33,999 nt of DNA, taken from NCBI GenBank assembly GCA_030669205.1, contig DAOVEB010000003.1:1-33999 (forward strand), given 5' to 3'. The notes beneath the pieces were generated by a model. That model was not told the origin of the DNA. It searched no databases and worked only from the letters and a program-made list of their open reading frames with translations. Every line of letters starts with the position of its first letter. Position 1 is the first letter of the stretch. The DNA comes from Candidatus Parvarchaeota archaeon (lineage in GTDB: Archaea > Nanobdellota > Nanobdellia > JAFCGN01 > DAOVEB01). The position numbers and the translations under genes were made by a program. Of this stretch, positions 15,744 to 24,304 are shown piece after piece.

Positions 15744-16478
15744 ATGAAGATACTGCTCTCTCCGGTGGGGATATATGTGGGCCGCGTACTCAAAGGTATC
15801 TCAAAAACCAAGCCGGATAAGATATATCTTTTTGTTTCCAAGCGCGAGGAAGACAGCGACTATACTAAGGAGTGGAGCGTAGCGACCGAGATGTATGCAA
15901 AGGATATCATGAAGAGGATATCCTTATTCTACGGCAGGTCCGACATCAAGGTTGTTTCCGAAAAGCTTGGAAATTATTCGAGGATGCTCAAGATAATGAT
16001 AAATCTGGTCATAAAGCATAAGGACGCAGAGTTCCTTATAGACATCACCTCTGCGCGTCGCGGATTTGAGATGGCTGCAATAACGTTGGGTATGTTCTTC
16101 ACCAACGTTAGGTGTTTCTACATTCCGCCGAAGGAGCCCTTGATGCCATCTGACTACTCAAGGAAGGTCATAAAGGATGAGGGCGGCGAGCCGGAGACCA
16201 TAACTACACCTAAGGTTGACTTTTCCGAGCTACAGAAAAGACCACTGAAGGACATTTTGGTTGTACTCAGTTTGGACTTAAAGGGAAGGTCAGACAAATT
16301 TATTGCTCTTCTCAGAGCTCTTAAGTGGGATGAGACCAGGTCCAACGTCATAAGATTGAGTAAGATGATAAAGAAACTTGAGAACTATGGTTGTGTCCGC
16401 ACAAAGCGCTTCGGCAGGGAGAAGTCGGTTGAGCTCACACTACTGGGCGAGTCGCTTGCAGTGGCACTTGGTTCATGA
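15744..16478 (+). CDS. CARF-like Rossmann domain plus C-terminal wHTH (HFX_2341/DUF6293- or Csa3-like)
   Basis: 'KILLSPVGIYVGRVLKGI', 'KIYLFVSKR', 'AEFLIDITSARRGFEMAAITLGMFFTNVRCFYIP', then wHTH 'LKDILVVLSLDLKGRSDKFIALLRAL...IRLSKMIKKLENYGCVRTKRFGREKSVELTLLGESLA'; ATG 15744 favoured because the TATA (15687-15695) abuts the ATG at 15696. Confidence 0.75.
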   Translation: MKILLSPVGIYVGRVLKGISKTKPDKIYLFVSKREEDSDYTKEWSVATEMYAKDIMKRISLFYGRSDIKVVSEKLGNYSRMLKIMINLVIKHKDAEFLIDITSARRGFEMAAITLGMFFTNVRCFYIPPKEPLMPSDYSRKVIKDEGGEPETITTPKVDFSELQKRPLKDILVVLSLDLKGRSDKFIALLRALKWDETRSNVIRLSKMIKKLENYGCVRTKRFGREKSVELTLLGESLAVALGS

Positions 16479-16516
16479 CCGAAATTGTTATTACCTGAAG
16501 TTCTTTGCTGCTTGTT

Positions 16517-17512
16517 ATGGGACCCACATTTCGTCTCCATGCCTTTCTTGCCTCGCTGTTTCTAGTGGTTCTGTCCACTGGTTGCACGCAACCGCAGGGG
16601 TGGCAGATTCAGAACGGTCTTGGGATGAGATACGGCATATTCATAATGGATGCAGGTGGCACCAACGTGGAGCAGATATATGGAAGTGAGACAAAGATAA
16701 CCAATGCCCTTGCGTCACCTGACGGAGCAAAAATTGCCTTTTTTGAGTTAGCGGGCCAGACAGGCGACCTTCAGAACATAAGCACATCAGAGATAGCCCT
16801 GATAAACATCGATGGCACAGGTTATATGAAGCTCACAGACAACAACTGGATGGACTTCCAGCCCATATGGTCTTCTGACGGGAATGAGCTCTTGTTCGTG
16901 TCAACTGGGGGGATTCCCGCAGGCACAGACATCTATGTCATGGATCCGGATGGCAACGTCCTGAGGCAGCTAACAGACACGGTTGGCATATCAGAGGCAG
17001 ACCCGGACTGGAAGTGTGGGAAGGTCGCCTTCACCAGAAACGGCACAATCTGGATCATGGACGAGGACGGCTCCAACGAACAGCAACTGACAGATCCTCC
17101 TGGAAGAGGTATTGATGTGGGTGTGCAGTACCCCCTCGGCGACTATGACCCAAACCTTTCGCCGGACTGCTCAAAGGTCGCCTTCGAGAGGCTGGCCGGA
17201 ACAGGTATGGATGTCAATGGTGTGAACCTTGGTGACTATGACCTGTATGTGCTTGAACTGTCCACGGGCATAGAGCATGACATAAGCCAAAATCCAGCAG
17301 CTGACCTGTTGCCAGAGTGGTCACCTGACGGCACCAGACTGATTTTCCTTCATCTGAGCAATGTGGCCGCTGACCTATATGACATCTACATGGTCAACGC
17401 GGACGGTACAGGAAGGACAAAGGTCACTGGGGACGATCCAAATAACTTCGTTGAGGACAGCTGCACCTGGTTTGGCAACAGAATCCTCTTCACAGCAGAG
17501 TTTTATGAGTGA
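16517..17512 (+). CDS. TolB-like beta-propeller lipoprotein (PD40/WD40-like repeats)
   Basis: Signal peptide with lipobox 'FLVVLSTGC'; repeated 'PIWSSDGNELLFVS', 'DIYVMDPDGNVLRQLTD', 'IWIMDEDGSNEQQLTD', 'PEWSPDGTRLIFL'. Confidence 0.85.
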   Translation: MGPTFRLHAFLASLFLVVLSTGCTQPQGWQIQNGLGMRYGIFIMDAGGTNVEQIYGSETKITNALASPDGAKIAFFELAGQTGDLQNISTSEIALINIDGTGYMKLTDNNWMDFQPIWSSDGNELLFVSTGGIPAGTDIYVMDPDGNVLRQLTDTVGISEADPDWKCGKVAFTRNGTIWIMDEDGSNEQQLTDPPGRGIDVGVQYPLGDYDPNLSPDCSKVAFERLAGTGMDVNGVNLGDYDLYVLELSTGIEHDISQNPAADLLPEWSPDGTRLIFLHLSNVAADLYDIYMVNADGTGRTKVTGDDPNNFVEDSCTWFGNRILFTAEFYE

Positions 17513-17550
17513 TGCCAATATTTTTAAATCATTCATATTGTTTCTTTATA

Positions 17551-18129
17551 GTGATAACATACAATGAGGAACTTTCGGAGTTTGCAGGGAAGCAGGCGGG
17601 AAAGTGGAAGTCAAAAGGGAATTATTCAATCTACTCATTCGAGAACTTCAAGGACCTGTCGGAAAAAAACAACCTCCTCTTTGTAATGTCGGCTGTCAAC
17701 GGGTTTCCGCCAGCTTTTTTGGCAGTATTTGGCGATGAAAACGAGATCTATGTCCATCAGGATACTCTTGACTCTCTATCTGTTGATGGAGCAAGATGTC
17801 CGATTAAACATGAGATCGTCGAGAACTTTCTGAGGAAAGCCCTTGAGATGAGTCCGTATTCAAACAAGGAGGACAACGAGCTGGTACATCCAATAGTTGA
17901 TATGCTCTCCCACGATGAACAGTATGAAACTACCTTTTACAAAATGGCTTCATCCTCTAGTTCATATCTGACAGTTGCTGTCCTGAAAGGCGAGATAACT
18001 GTGAGATCATCTAATGGGAATATTTTTTCTTTCATAAAAGAGTCAGCAGAGAGATGCCGTGAAGACCTGTTCTGCAGATTTTCCACTGCCAGGACATTAT
18101 TGGATATTGTTAATGAAGAACACAAATGA
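17551..18129 (+). CDS. hypothetical protein
   Basis: GTG start at 17551 favoured, with TATA-like 'tttttaaatc' at about 17520; no family recognised. Confidence 0.6.
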   Translation: MITYNEELSEFAGKQAGKWKSKGNYSIYSFENFKDLSEKNNLLFVMSAVNGFPPAFLAVFGDENEIYVHQDTLDSLSVDGARCPIKHEIVENFLRKALEMSPYSNKEDNELVHPIVDMLSHDEQYETTFYKMASSSSSYLTVAVLKGEITVRSSNGNIFSFIKESAERCREDLFCRFSTARTLLDIVNEEHK

Positions 18130-18176
18130 AGTTCTCCACAGTAAACGTTAAGTAGGATATCAACTCATATAATGGT

Positions 18177-19679
18177 ATGAAAACAGAACTCAAGGTTGAG
18201 TTCCGCCTCAGCAACCCGCTGCCGAAAGGCGCAAGGAACGAGGTAATCGGCTTCCTTGAGGGCAGGGTATCCGCTGTTGACAGGGACGCGAAGGCAGCCG
18301 GCTTTGAGGTGGCGGGCTCGAAGATAACATTTTCCCTCTCATCAACTTTAATGGCACATGGCACAGTGCTCCGCGTGCGCAAGCCGCTGGCAGAATTTCT
18401 GGGCAAGAAGTACAAGACCGGCTTGAGGTCTACTGTTGTAAAGGGCTACAAGATAGTTCTTGAAACAGAGAAGCCGAAGGAAAGGTTCGTGCTCCCGTTC
18501 TGCAGGATAAACTATACCAAGGACGGGGTGAGGTTCCGGCTTGACGATATGGACGACCTGGCCCTGAACAGGAACTATCCAAACCGGATTGTGAAGCGGT
18601 TCAAGACAAAGGTCAACGCCCAGCGAATCAAGGGCAAGACCATGACGCAGCGAGTGATTCGCGAGAGCAGGAAAAGGCTAAGCAGGTACGCTCACAGGAG
18701 GGATATAACCAAGGACCTTATCAAGAGGGGATGGCTCCGCGAGTTCGCCCAGGGTGTCTGGACAGTCATGCCGCCGTTTGCAGCGCTCATCAAGGCCATA
18801 CAGAACCTCTGCATCGACACCATAGCAAAACCTCTTGGTTTCCAGGAGGTGATTGTGCCGAGGTTAATCCCGCTCGAGGTTCAGAGGAAGAAAGGACAGC
18901 TCAGCGGAATACCCAACGAGATATTCTGGGTCTGTCCGCCTGCCAGCAGGGACCCAAAAGAATTTGAGTGGTATAGGGACCTTGTTGAGATAACGGGCGA
19001 GACCCACCCTGACGAGCTGAAAAAGCATTTGAGGGAGCCCATGTTCTCACTGTCATACGCGCAGTGCGAGCCCCTCTACGACGTCTTCAGAGGTGAAATC
19101 GTCGACGCAGACGAGCTGCCGTACAAATTCTACGACGTCAATGGTCCGACCTGGAGATGGGAGGGTGGCGGACTCAAAGGCTACGAGCGGCTCAACGAGT
19201 TCCTCCGCATCGAACTTTTCTATATCGGCACAAAGGAGCAGTTGATTGGGATTCGCGACAGAATCCTAGCCAAATCAGAGGAAGTGATGGACAGTGTCTT
19301 TGACGTGCAATACAGGGTTGACGCGAACGTGCCTGTTTACCTTGAGCACGCAGGTCAGGCGGAGGAGGAAGCTGACTTTGTGAAGACCTATGACCTCACG
19401 GCAATCCTTCCGTTCAAAACAGTGAGCAGGGACGAGGCAGAGCTGGAAATAGCGAGTTACCACGTGCATACCGACTTCTATATGGACAGGTTCCACATCA
19501 AGGAGAGAAAGAACCGGGAAATCTGGACTGGCTGCGCCGGAATAGGTCCAAGCCGGTGGGCTTATGTCTTCCTGCTACGCTGGGGCTTTGACTACTCCAA
19601 GTGGCCAAAGGAAATCAGGAAGTACATTGGCAGCAAACTTCCGGACGTGCCAAGGATGGTAACATGGCCAAAGAAGTAA
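18177..19679 (+). CDS. serS: seryl-tRNA synthetase, methanogen-type (type 2, zinc-dependent)
   Basis: N-terminal domain not the canonical coiled coil; class II core 'QLSGIPNEIFWVCPPASRDPKEFEWYRDLVEITGETHP', 'LSYAQCEPLYDVF', 'EIWTGCAGIGPSRWAYVFLLRWGFDYSKWP' with Cys/Glu/Cys Zn-ligand arrangement. Confidence 0.93.
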   Translation: MKTELKVEFRLSNPLPKGARNEVIGFLEGRVSAVDRDAKAAGFEVAGSKITFSLSSTLMAHGTVLRVRKPLAEFLGKKYKTGLRSTVVKGYKIVLETEKPKERFVLPFCRINYTKDGVRFRLDDMDDLALNRNYPNRIVKRFKTKVNAQRIKGKTMTQRVIRESRKRLSRYAHRRDITKDLIKRGWLREFAQGVWTVMPPFAALIKAIQNLCIDTIAKPLGFQEVIVPRLIPLEVQRKKGQLSGIPNEIFWVCPPASRDPKEFEWYRDLVEITGETHPDELKKHLREPMFSLSYAQCEPLYDVFRGEIVDADELPYKFYDVNGPTWRWEGGGLKGYERLNEFLRIELFYIGTKEQLIGIRDRILAKSEEVMDSVFDVQYRVDANVPVYLEHAGQAEEEADFVKTYDLTAILPFKTVSRDEAELEIASYHVHTDFYMDRFHIKERKNREIWTGCAGIGPSRWAYVFLLRWGFDYSKWPKEIRKYIGSKLPDVPRMVTWPKK

Positions 19680-19686
19680 TCTTTAT

Positions 19687-20226
19687 ATGGTAGTAAATTC
19701 CCGTTACTGCTTGATGGCAGACAACAACAGTGGAAGATGCCTAACTCTTGAGGATATGTACCCGCACATCATCGGCTTTGTGGATGGTTTTAGTGCCCCA
19801 AGTCATGATGGGAAACTTTCAGAGATTCTGAGCCAAGAACTTTCACGACACTATAAAGGACTCCTATGTATGTGCAATCAGATGGACTATGAACACCATC
19901 ATAAACAATTTATGTCGGAGATAGAAAAGGTTTCAGTTGACATCGGTCCGGATGGATTTAGAGTTTACGTGAAAGTAAAGGATGAAGTAAAAAGTATAGA
20001 CCGTGCTGATGACTATGACGCTTTTTATGGCGTTATAAACAATACAATCCATGAAGGCGACTTTGAGCGTCTGTTGGCAAAAAACCCGCAGAAACTTGAA
20101 GAGCCACATACGTGGACCCATAAAAGAGGTACTGAACTAGTTCCTGAAAAGGTTCGGGACAGGCAGGGGAATCTGAGTTACAACATCTTCCTCGTTAGAG
20201 ATAGTAGACTCGTGAAGGCGAATTAG
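19687..20226 (+). CDS. hypothetical protein
   Basis: 179 aa ORF; alternative ATG at 19714; no family recognised. Confidence 0.55.
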   Translation: MVVNSRYCLMADNNSGRCLTLEDMYPHIIGFVDGFSAPSHDGKLSEILSQELSRHYKGLLCMCNQMDYEHHHKQFMSEIEKVSVDIGPDGFRVYVKVKDEVKSIDRADDYDAFYGVINNTIHEGDFERLLAKNPQKLEEPHTWTHKRGTELVPEKVRDRQGNLSYNIFLVRDSRLVKAN

Positions 20227-20326
20227 CCAGGGAGATGAATTCCCACACGATAATGTCAGATATTTCTATTCAGTAGGAAGTTTTCAGAACATAAAGTTAT
20301 AAATTCTACATACATTAACTGTCACC

Positions 20327-20551
20327 ATGGCAAAGAAAAAGGCTGAAAAGGAGCCAGAGGTTAACTTGGACAAATACTTCAAACTCCTTGAGGCCATTGG
20401 CAAGAGCGAGCCCGCTGGCCACGCCAAGGCGGCAACCAAGGAGGTGCTGCTCGCGATGAGAGGCGTTCTAGACGTCGCAATCAGTGCCATTGAGCTGGGT
20501 GAAAAACCAAAAAAGAAGAAGAGAACCAGGTTCAAGATAAAGATCAAGTGA
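20327..20551 (+). CDS. small hypothetical protein with basic N- and C-termini
   Basis: 74 aa, helical acidic/neutral core and 'KPKKKKRTRFKIKIK' tail; TATA-like 'agttataaatt' about 25-30 nt upstream. Confidence 0.65.
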   Translation: MAKKKAEKEPEVNLDKYFKLLEAIGKSEPAGHAKAATKEVLLAMRGVLDVAISAIELGEKPKKKKRTRFKIKIK

Positions 20552-20553
20552 AC

Positions 20554-21015
20554 TCAGATGATTCCACGCGCTTCCAGTTTATCAGCCGCGCGTCGCAGAA
20601 GTGTTGAGAACAGCATTGAACAGATTATGTAAGTCCATAGCCAACCCAGACCGTCCCCTATTCCGAGCGGAACCCAGTTGAGGAAGGCGGGTAAAGGTAT
20701 GAGAACACCCACACCGGCATAGGCGCCCCTCAAAACCGTAAAGACCAACAGAAATGGAATCATTGTTATCATCGTCGGCTTCATGGTGAGCTTCATCATG
20801 TCCATGTTTATGTCCAGCATCTTGCTCTGCTTGGCGTTATAAGCCTTTGAACCCGGCTTGATGTTTTTGAGTTCGTTCCTTATGTTCTTCATGCGGTTTT
20901 TCATCCCGGTTATCTTTTTCCTGTCGGTTGTGAACTCGTGTACCAGCTGGTAGATTATGGAGATGCTTAATGAAATCATTACAATCTCCACTATTGGCGA
21001 AAGGCCGAACATCAT
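20554..21015 (-). CDS. DUF106/EMC3-like (archaeal YidC/Oxa1 superfamily) membrane protein
   Basis: TM-coiled coil-TM layout 'ISLSISIIYQLVHEFTTDRKKITGMKNRMKNIRNELKNIKPGSKAYNAKQSKMLDINMDMMKLTMKPTMITMIPFLLVF', downstream of secY. Confidence 0.92.
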   Translation of the reverse strand: MMFGLSPIVEIVMISLSISIIYQLVHEFTTDRKKITGMKNRMKNIRNELKNIKPGSKAYNAKQSKMLDINMDMMKLTMKPTMITMIPFLLVFTVLRGAYAGVGVLIPLPAFLNWVPLGIGDGLGWLWTYIICSMLFSTLLRRAADKLEARGII

Positions 21016-22403
21016 GAACCACCGAAAAACTTTCTCATTCCCGGGCCCATATCCCCAACATACTGTCTGGATATCTGCTCGTAGAAGTTGTAGACTATCA
21101 TGACACTTAATAGTATTCCTGTTCCTCTTGAAAGGGCTCCAAAGAGGTCAGCCACCACTGCCAAAAGTCCAACAGAGAAGCCACCCATGATGGTGAGAGG
21201 CTTTATGTACCTGTTGAGTACACGCTCTAGAATGCGTTTGTCCCTGCGGAATCCTGGTATAGAGAGCCCGGACGACAGTATCTGGTCTGCCACGCTTTCA
21301 GCGCTCTGACCGCCTATCTCTATCCAAAGCACTGAGAAGATTACAGAGCCGACGAGCATGAAAGTGAGGTAAACAAGGATGGATATGACATAGTCGGGCA
21401 GGAAGCCGCGTATCACTATGTCCCTTATAGAGGGCGGATTCAGGTATTTTACGAGTCCAGAGACAGGAACCTCCCTATAGCCCCCTGCACCGACATTCTG
21501 CCTCTCATACGTTCCTAGCATTGGAAAACCGGCGTGGAACATCATAAGACCCCAAAACTGCATGCTCGCGAGCATTGCCGCGACCAGGATTACCGGCATG
21601 TTTGAAGTGTAGATGAAGTTCAGCGGCCACTTTATTCCAAAGCCGCGGACCCTGCCAAAGCTGAGGGGAATGTTAACCTTGATTGACTGCAGGTAGGTTG
21701 CCATGACAAAGACAATAACTGTTGCAGCAATCGCGACCATGGGCCACAGTATCTCAGATGGGAGACCCATGATTATCAAGGTCAGCACCTGAGGTATCAC
21801 GCCAACGGGCACACCTGCCGGTCCAAGCATTGGCGAAATGGAGTTTACTATTATCTGTCGCGAGACCCCTGCGACGATGAAAAGCGAGATGCCGGAGCCA
21901 ATACCCCACTTACTGACAACCTCATCCATGAACAGTATTAGCATTCCACCCATCACCAGCTGCAGAGCCATGACTGTCTGAATCGCGAGTCCTGGCACAG
22001 CTGGAGGCAGCGCGCCCGAGAGGACGTACATCACGTTCTCAGCAACTATGAAAACAATGGCAAAGAGCTTTTGTATCCCACCAAACTTGCGCTTTCCTTC
22101 AGTGGTTGTTGTATCAATCTTGATCACATCAGCCCCCACAAGGAGCTGGAGTATGATGCTGGCTGTGACTATTGGCCCTATGCCAAGGGTTATCACAGAA
22201 CCAAACTGCGCTGCAAGTAGAACTGACATCATCTCAAACTCTGTTTTGTAAGCCGGACTCAGTCCATACAGGGGAATCATTGACAGCACGAAGTATATAA
22301 TCAGGATGATTCCGGTCCAGTAGATTCTCTCGTTGAAATGGAGTTTCTTTTTTGGGGATGAGACTTCAGGCAGGCTGTTCAGGATAGAGTCAAGATTCAA
22401 CAC
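21012..22403 (-). CDS. secY: preprotein translocase subunit SecY
   Basis: 10-TM; 'IPLYG', 'LGIGPIVTASIILQLL', 'FMDEVVSKWGIGSGISLFIVAGVSRQII', after L15. Confidence 0.98.
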   Translation of the reverse strand: MLNLDSILNSLPEVSSPKKKLHFNERIYWTGIILIIYFVLSMIPLYGLSPAYKTEFEMMSVLLAAQFGSVITLGIGPIVTASIILQLLVGADVIKIDTTTTEGKRKFGGIQKLFAIVFIVAENVMYVLSGALPPAVPGLAIQTVMALQLVMGGMLILFMDEVVSKWGIGSGISLFIVAGVSRQIIVNSISPMLGPAGVPVGVIPQVLTLIIMGLPSEILWPMVAIAATVIVFVMATYLQSIKVNIPLSFGRVRGFGIKWPLNFIYTSNMPVILVAAMLASMQFWGLMMFHAGFPMLGTYERQNVGAGGYREVPVSGLVKYLNPPSIRDIVIRGFLPDYVISILVYLTFMLVGSVIFSVLWIEIGGQSAESVADQILSSGLSIPGFRRDKRILERVLNRYIKPLTIMGGFSVGLLAVVADLFGALSRGTGILLSVMIVYNFYEQISRQYVGDMGPGMRKFFGGS

Positions 22404-22743
22404 ACTTCCCTCCTGATTTTTCTATGGCTTCTCTCGCCTTCTTTGAGAACGCGGACGCCTTGACCGTGAGCTTCTTTTTCAGGATGCCTTTTCCCAACAC
22501 CTTGGTATCAGGCAACTCAGCGCTCTTATCATAGGAGTTGAGGTCGCTCAAGTTGACAGTTGCGTAAACGTTCGGAAGTTTTGAGATGAAACCTTTTTTA
22601 TCGAGGCGGGGCAACGGCTTGTGACTCCTGCGCTTGCCCGCTCCGGCACGGCCCCTGCCACCACGGTTTCCTGCACCTCTCCTTCGGAGACCCAGACGCC
22701 TGAAACTCTTTCTCCTCGACTTCTTTTCCCTCCTGACAACCAT
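22390..22743 (-). CDS. rpl15: 50S ribosomal protein uL15
   Basis: 'GAGNRGGRGRAGAGKRRSHK...LGKGILKKKLTVKASAFSKKAREAIEKSGG'. Confidence 0.95.
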   Translation of the reverse strand: MVVRREKKSRRKSFRRLGLRRRGAGNRGGRGRAGAGKRRSHKPLPRLDKKGFISKLPNVYATVNLSDLNSYDKSAELPDTKVLGKGILKKKLTVKASAFSKKAREAIEKSGGKCVES

Positions 22744-23079
22744 CTAAACCATCCTCATTATCAGTTTGTTTATCTCCTTTCCGCGGTAGCCAAGGGAGCC
22801 TCCCGACCCATAAGCCCTTTTGATTGACTTGAGTCCTCCTCTGGGCGGCTTAAGCCTCACAACACTGCCCTCCTTGGCCTTCAGGACGTCGAGCGTTTTC
22901 TTATCAACCTCACCAAAAGTCACGTAGTCCTTGCATCTCCGTACCATGGGAAGCCTCTCCTTGCTCAGAATAGCACAGTTGAACTTTGCCTTCAGGCCCA
23001 GCAGCTCTATTGTCTTCCTTGCCTTTGGCTCTGTTCCAATAGTTGACCTGAGCCTCACAACCGCGATGACATCGCTCAT
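22744..23079 (-). CDS. rpl30: 50S ribosomal protein uL30
   Basis: 'AVVRLRSTIGTEPKARKTIELLGL...FRPPRGG-like KPPRGGLKSIKRAYGSGGSLGYRGKEINKLIMRMV'; position between S5 and L15. Confidence 0.96.
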   Translation of the reverse strand: MSDVIAVVRLRSTIGTEPKARKTIELLGLKAKFNCAILSKERLPMVRRCKDYVTFGEVDKKTLDVLKAKEGSVVRLKPPRGGLKSIKRAYGSGGSLGYRGKEINKLIMRMV

Positions 23080-23747
23080 CTCTTATCACCCGTTTTCTTG
23101 GTCCTTGACAGGTTCTTGAGAGCTTCGAAACAGGCGTAAATCAAGTTTATCCTGGTGCGTGACTGGCCACTTACCCTTGACCACACATCCTTTATACCTG
23201 CAAATTCCAGGACTTTCTTGCACTCGTCGTGGATGCAGAGGCCAACCCCTTTGGGTGCGGGCAGTATTTCAACCCGGACCGAGCCACATCTGCCACTCAC
23301 CCGTAATGGAATGGAGTGGTTCTCACCGCAACCACACTCCCAGGAGCCGCAGTCTCTGACAACCTTAATCATGTTGAGTTTGGCGGAAATCAGGGCTTTT
23401 TCACGCGCAGGCACGGTTTCCCTTGAGGAACCAAGCCCGATTCCAACATAGCCATCGTGGTTGCCACAAACTGACATTGTGGTGAACTTGGGCTTGTTTC
23501 CCTCCGCTGTTTTCTTCTGAGTCTGCCTGAAAGCTCGGCGTTTGCCACCACCAAACTTCCCCTTGGCCTGCCCTATAAGCAGAAGGTCATGCTCCAAATC
23601 CGGAATCAAAACGTTGATTATTTCAGGCTCTGTTATCCTCTGACCTCTGTTGATTATCTGGTCCAGGTCAATTATCTTTCCGTCCTTGACCTGCCTGCCA
23701 AGGCCAGTCTTTGGGACCCAGTTATCAGTGTTGTTTTCCCTTCGCAT
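23076..23747 (-). CDS. rps5: 30S ribosomal protein uS5
   Basis: 'WVPKTGLGRQVKDGKI...YVGIGLGSSRETVPAREKALISAKLNMIKVVRDCGSWECGCGENHSIPLRVSGRCGSVRVEILPAPKGVGL'. Confidence 0.98.
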   Translation of the reverse strand: MRRENNTDNWVPKTGLGRQVKDGKIIDLDQIINRGQRITEPEIINVLIPDLEHDLLLIGQAKGKFGGGKRRAFRQTQKKTAEGNKPKFTTMSVCGNHDGYVGIGLGSSRETVPAREKALISAKLNMIKVVRDCGSWECGCGENHSIPLRVSGRCGSVRVEILPAPKGVGLCIHDECKKVLEFAGIKDVWSRVSGQSRTRINLIYACFEALKNLSRTKKTGDKR

Positions 23748-24303
23748 CTTCGTTCACCTTACCCTTTGCCTTCGCTTTCTTTGCGATGCTCTTAGCCGCC
23801 CTTTTCTTTTGTGGCTTGCCAGTTTTAATTCTTTCTGCGGCATCCTTCACTGCCTTCTCACTGGTACCCTTTGTGTGACCTCCAAAGAGTCTGTCCTCTG
23901 GCGGGAAAACATCATTATGGTTCATCTTCATGCCGCCGTCCAAAGCACCCTTCAACGCCGCGAAGGTCTTGGTGCCCTTGCGTGGGGTTATGAATCCTAT
24001 GTCCGGCACAACGTCCTTTTTCTTGGAACGTTTTGCACACAGCAACCCTGTCAGGTAGGCTGCTGGTATGTTCCCTGTGGGACCCTTATAGCCGAAGTCA
24101 GCAAGCTCGCCCGAATTGGCCTGTGCAACGGTCTTATCACCCTTGTTGTCGTAAAGGATGACCTGACACAGACAGTGTCTGTTTGACAGCCTTACAACCA
24201 TTCTGGGCTTGCCTGATTTCAGATAGGCTAACCTCTTCTTATAGTTAGTCCTCTTCTCCCTTCTTCTGCGGAACTTCACCACATATCTTGAGTTTATGGC
24301 CAT
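23725..24303 (-). CDS. rpl18: 50S ribosomal protein uL18
   Basis: 'YVVKFRRRREKRTNYKKRLAYLKSGKPRMVVRLSNRHCLCQVILYDNKGDKTVAQANSGELADFGYKGPTGNIPAAYLTGLL'. Confidence 0.97.
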   Translation of the reverse strand: MAINSRYVVKFRRRREKRTNYKKRLAYLKSGKPRMVVRLSNRHCLCQVILYDNKGDKTVAQANSGELADFGYKGPTGNIPAAYLTGLLCAKRSKKKDVVPDIGFITPRKGTKTFAALKGALDGGMKMNHNDVFPPEDRLFGGHTKGTSEKAVKDAAERIKTGKPQKKRAAKSIAKKAKAKGKVNEDAKGKQH

Positions 24304-24304
24304 T

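Noticed and set aside
13385-16478. CRISPR array near the CARF-like gene
   Set aside because: No regularly spaced direct repeats found; the only repeat is a 21-bp tandem duplication in coding sequence
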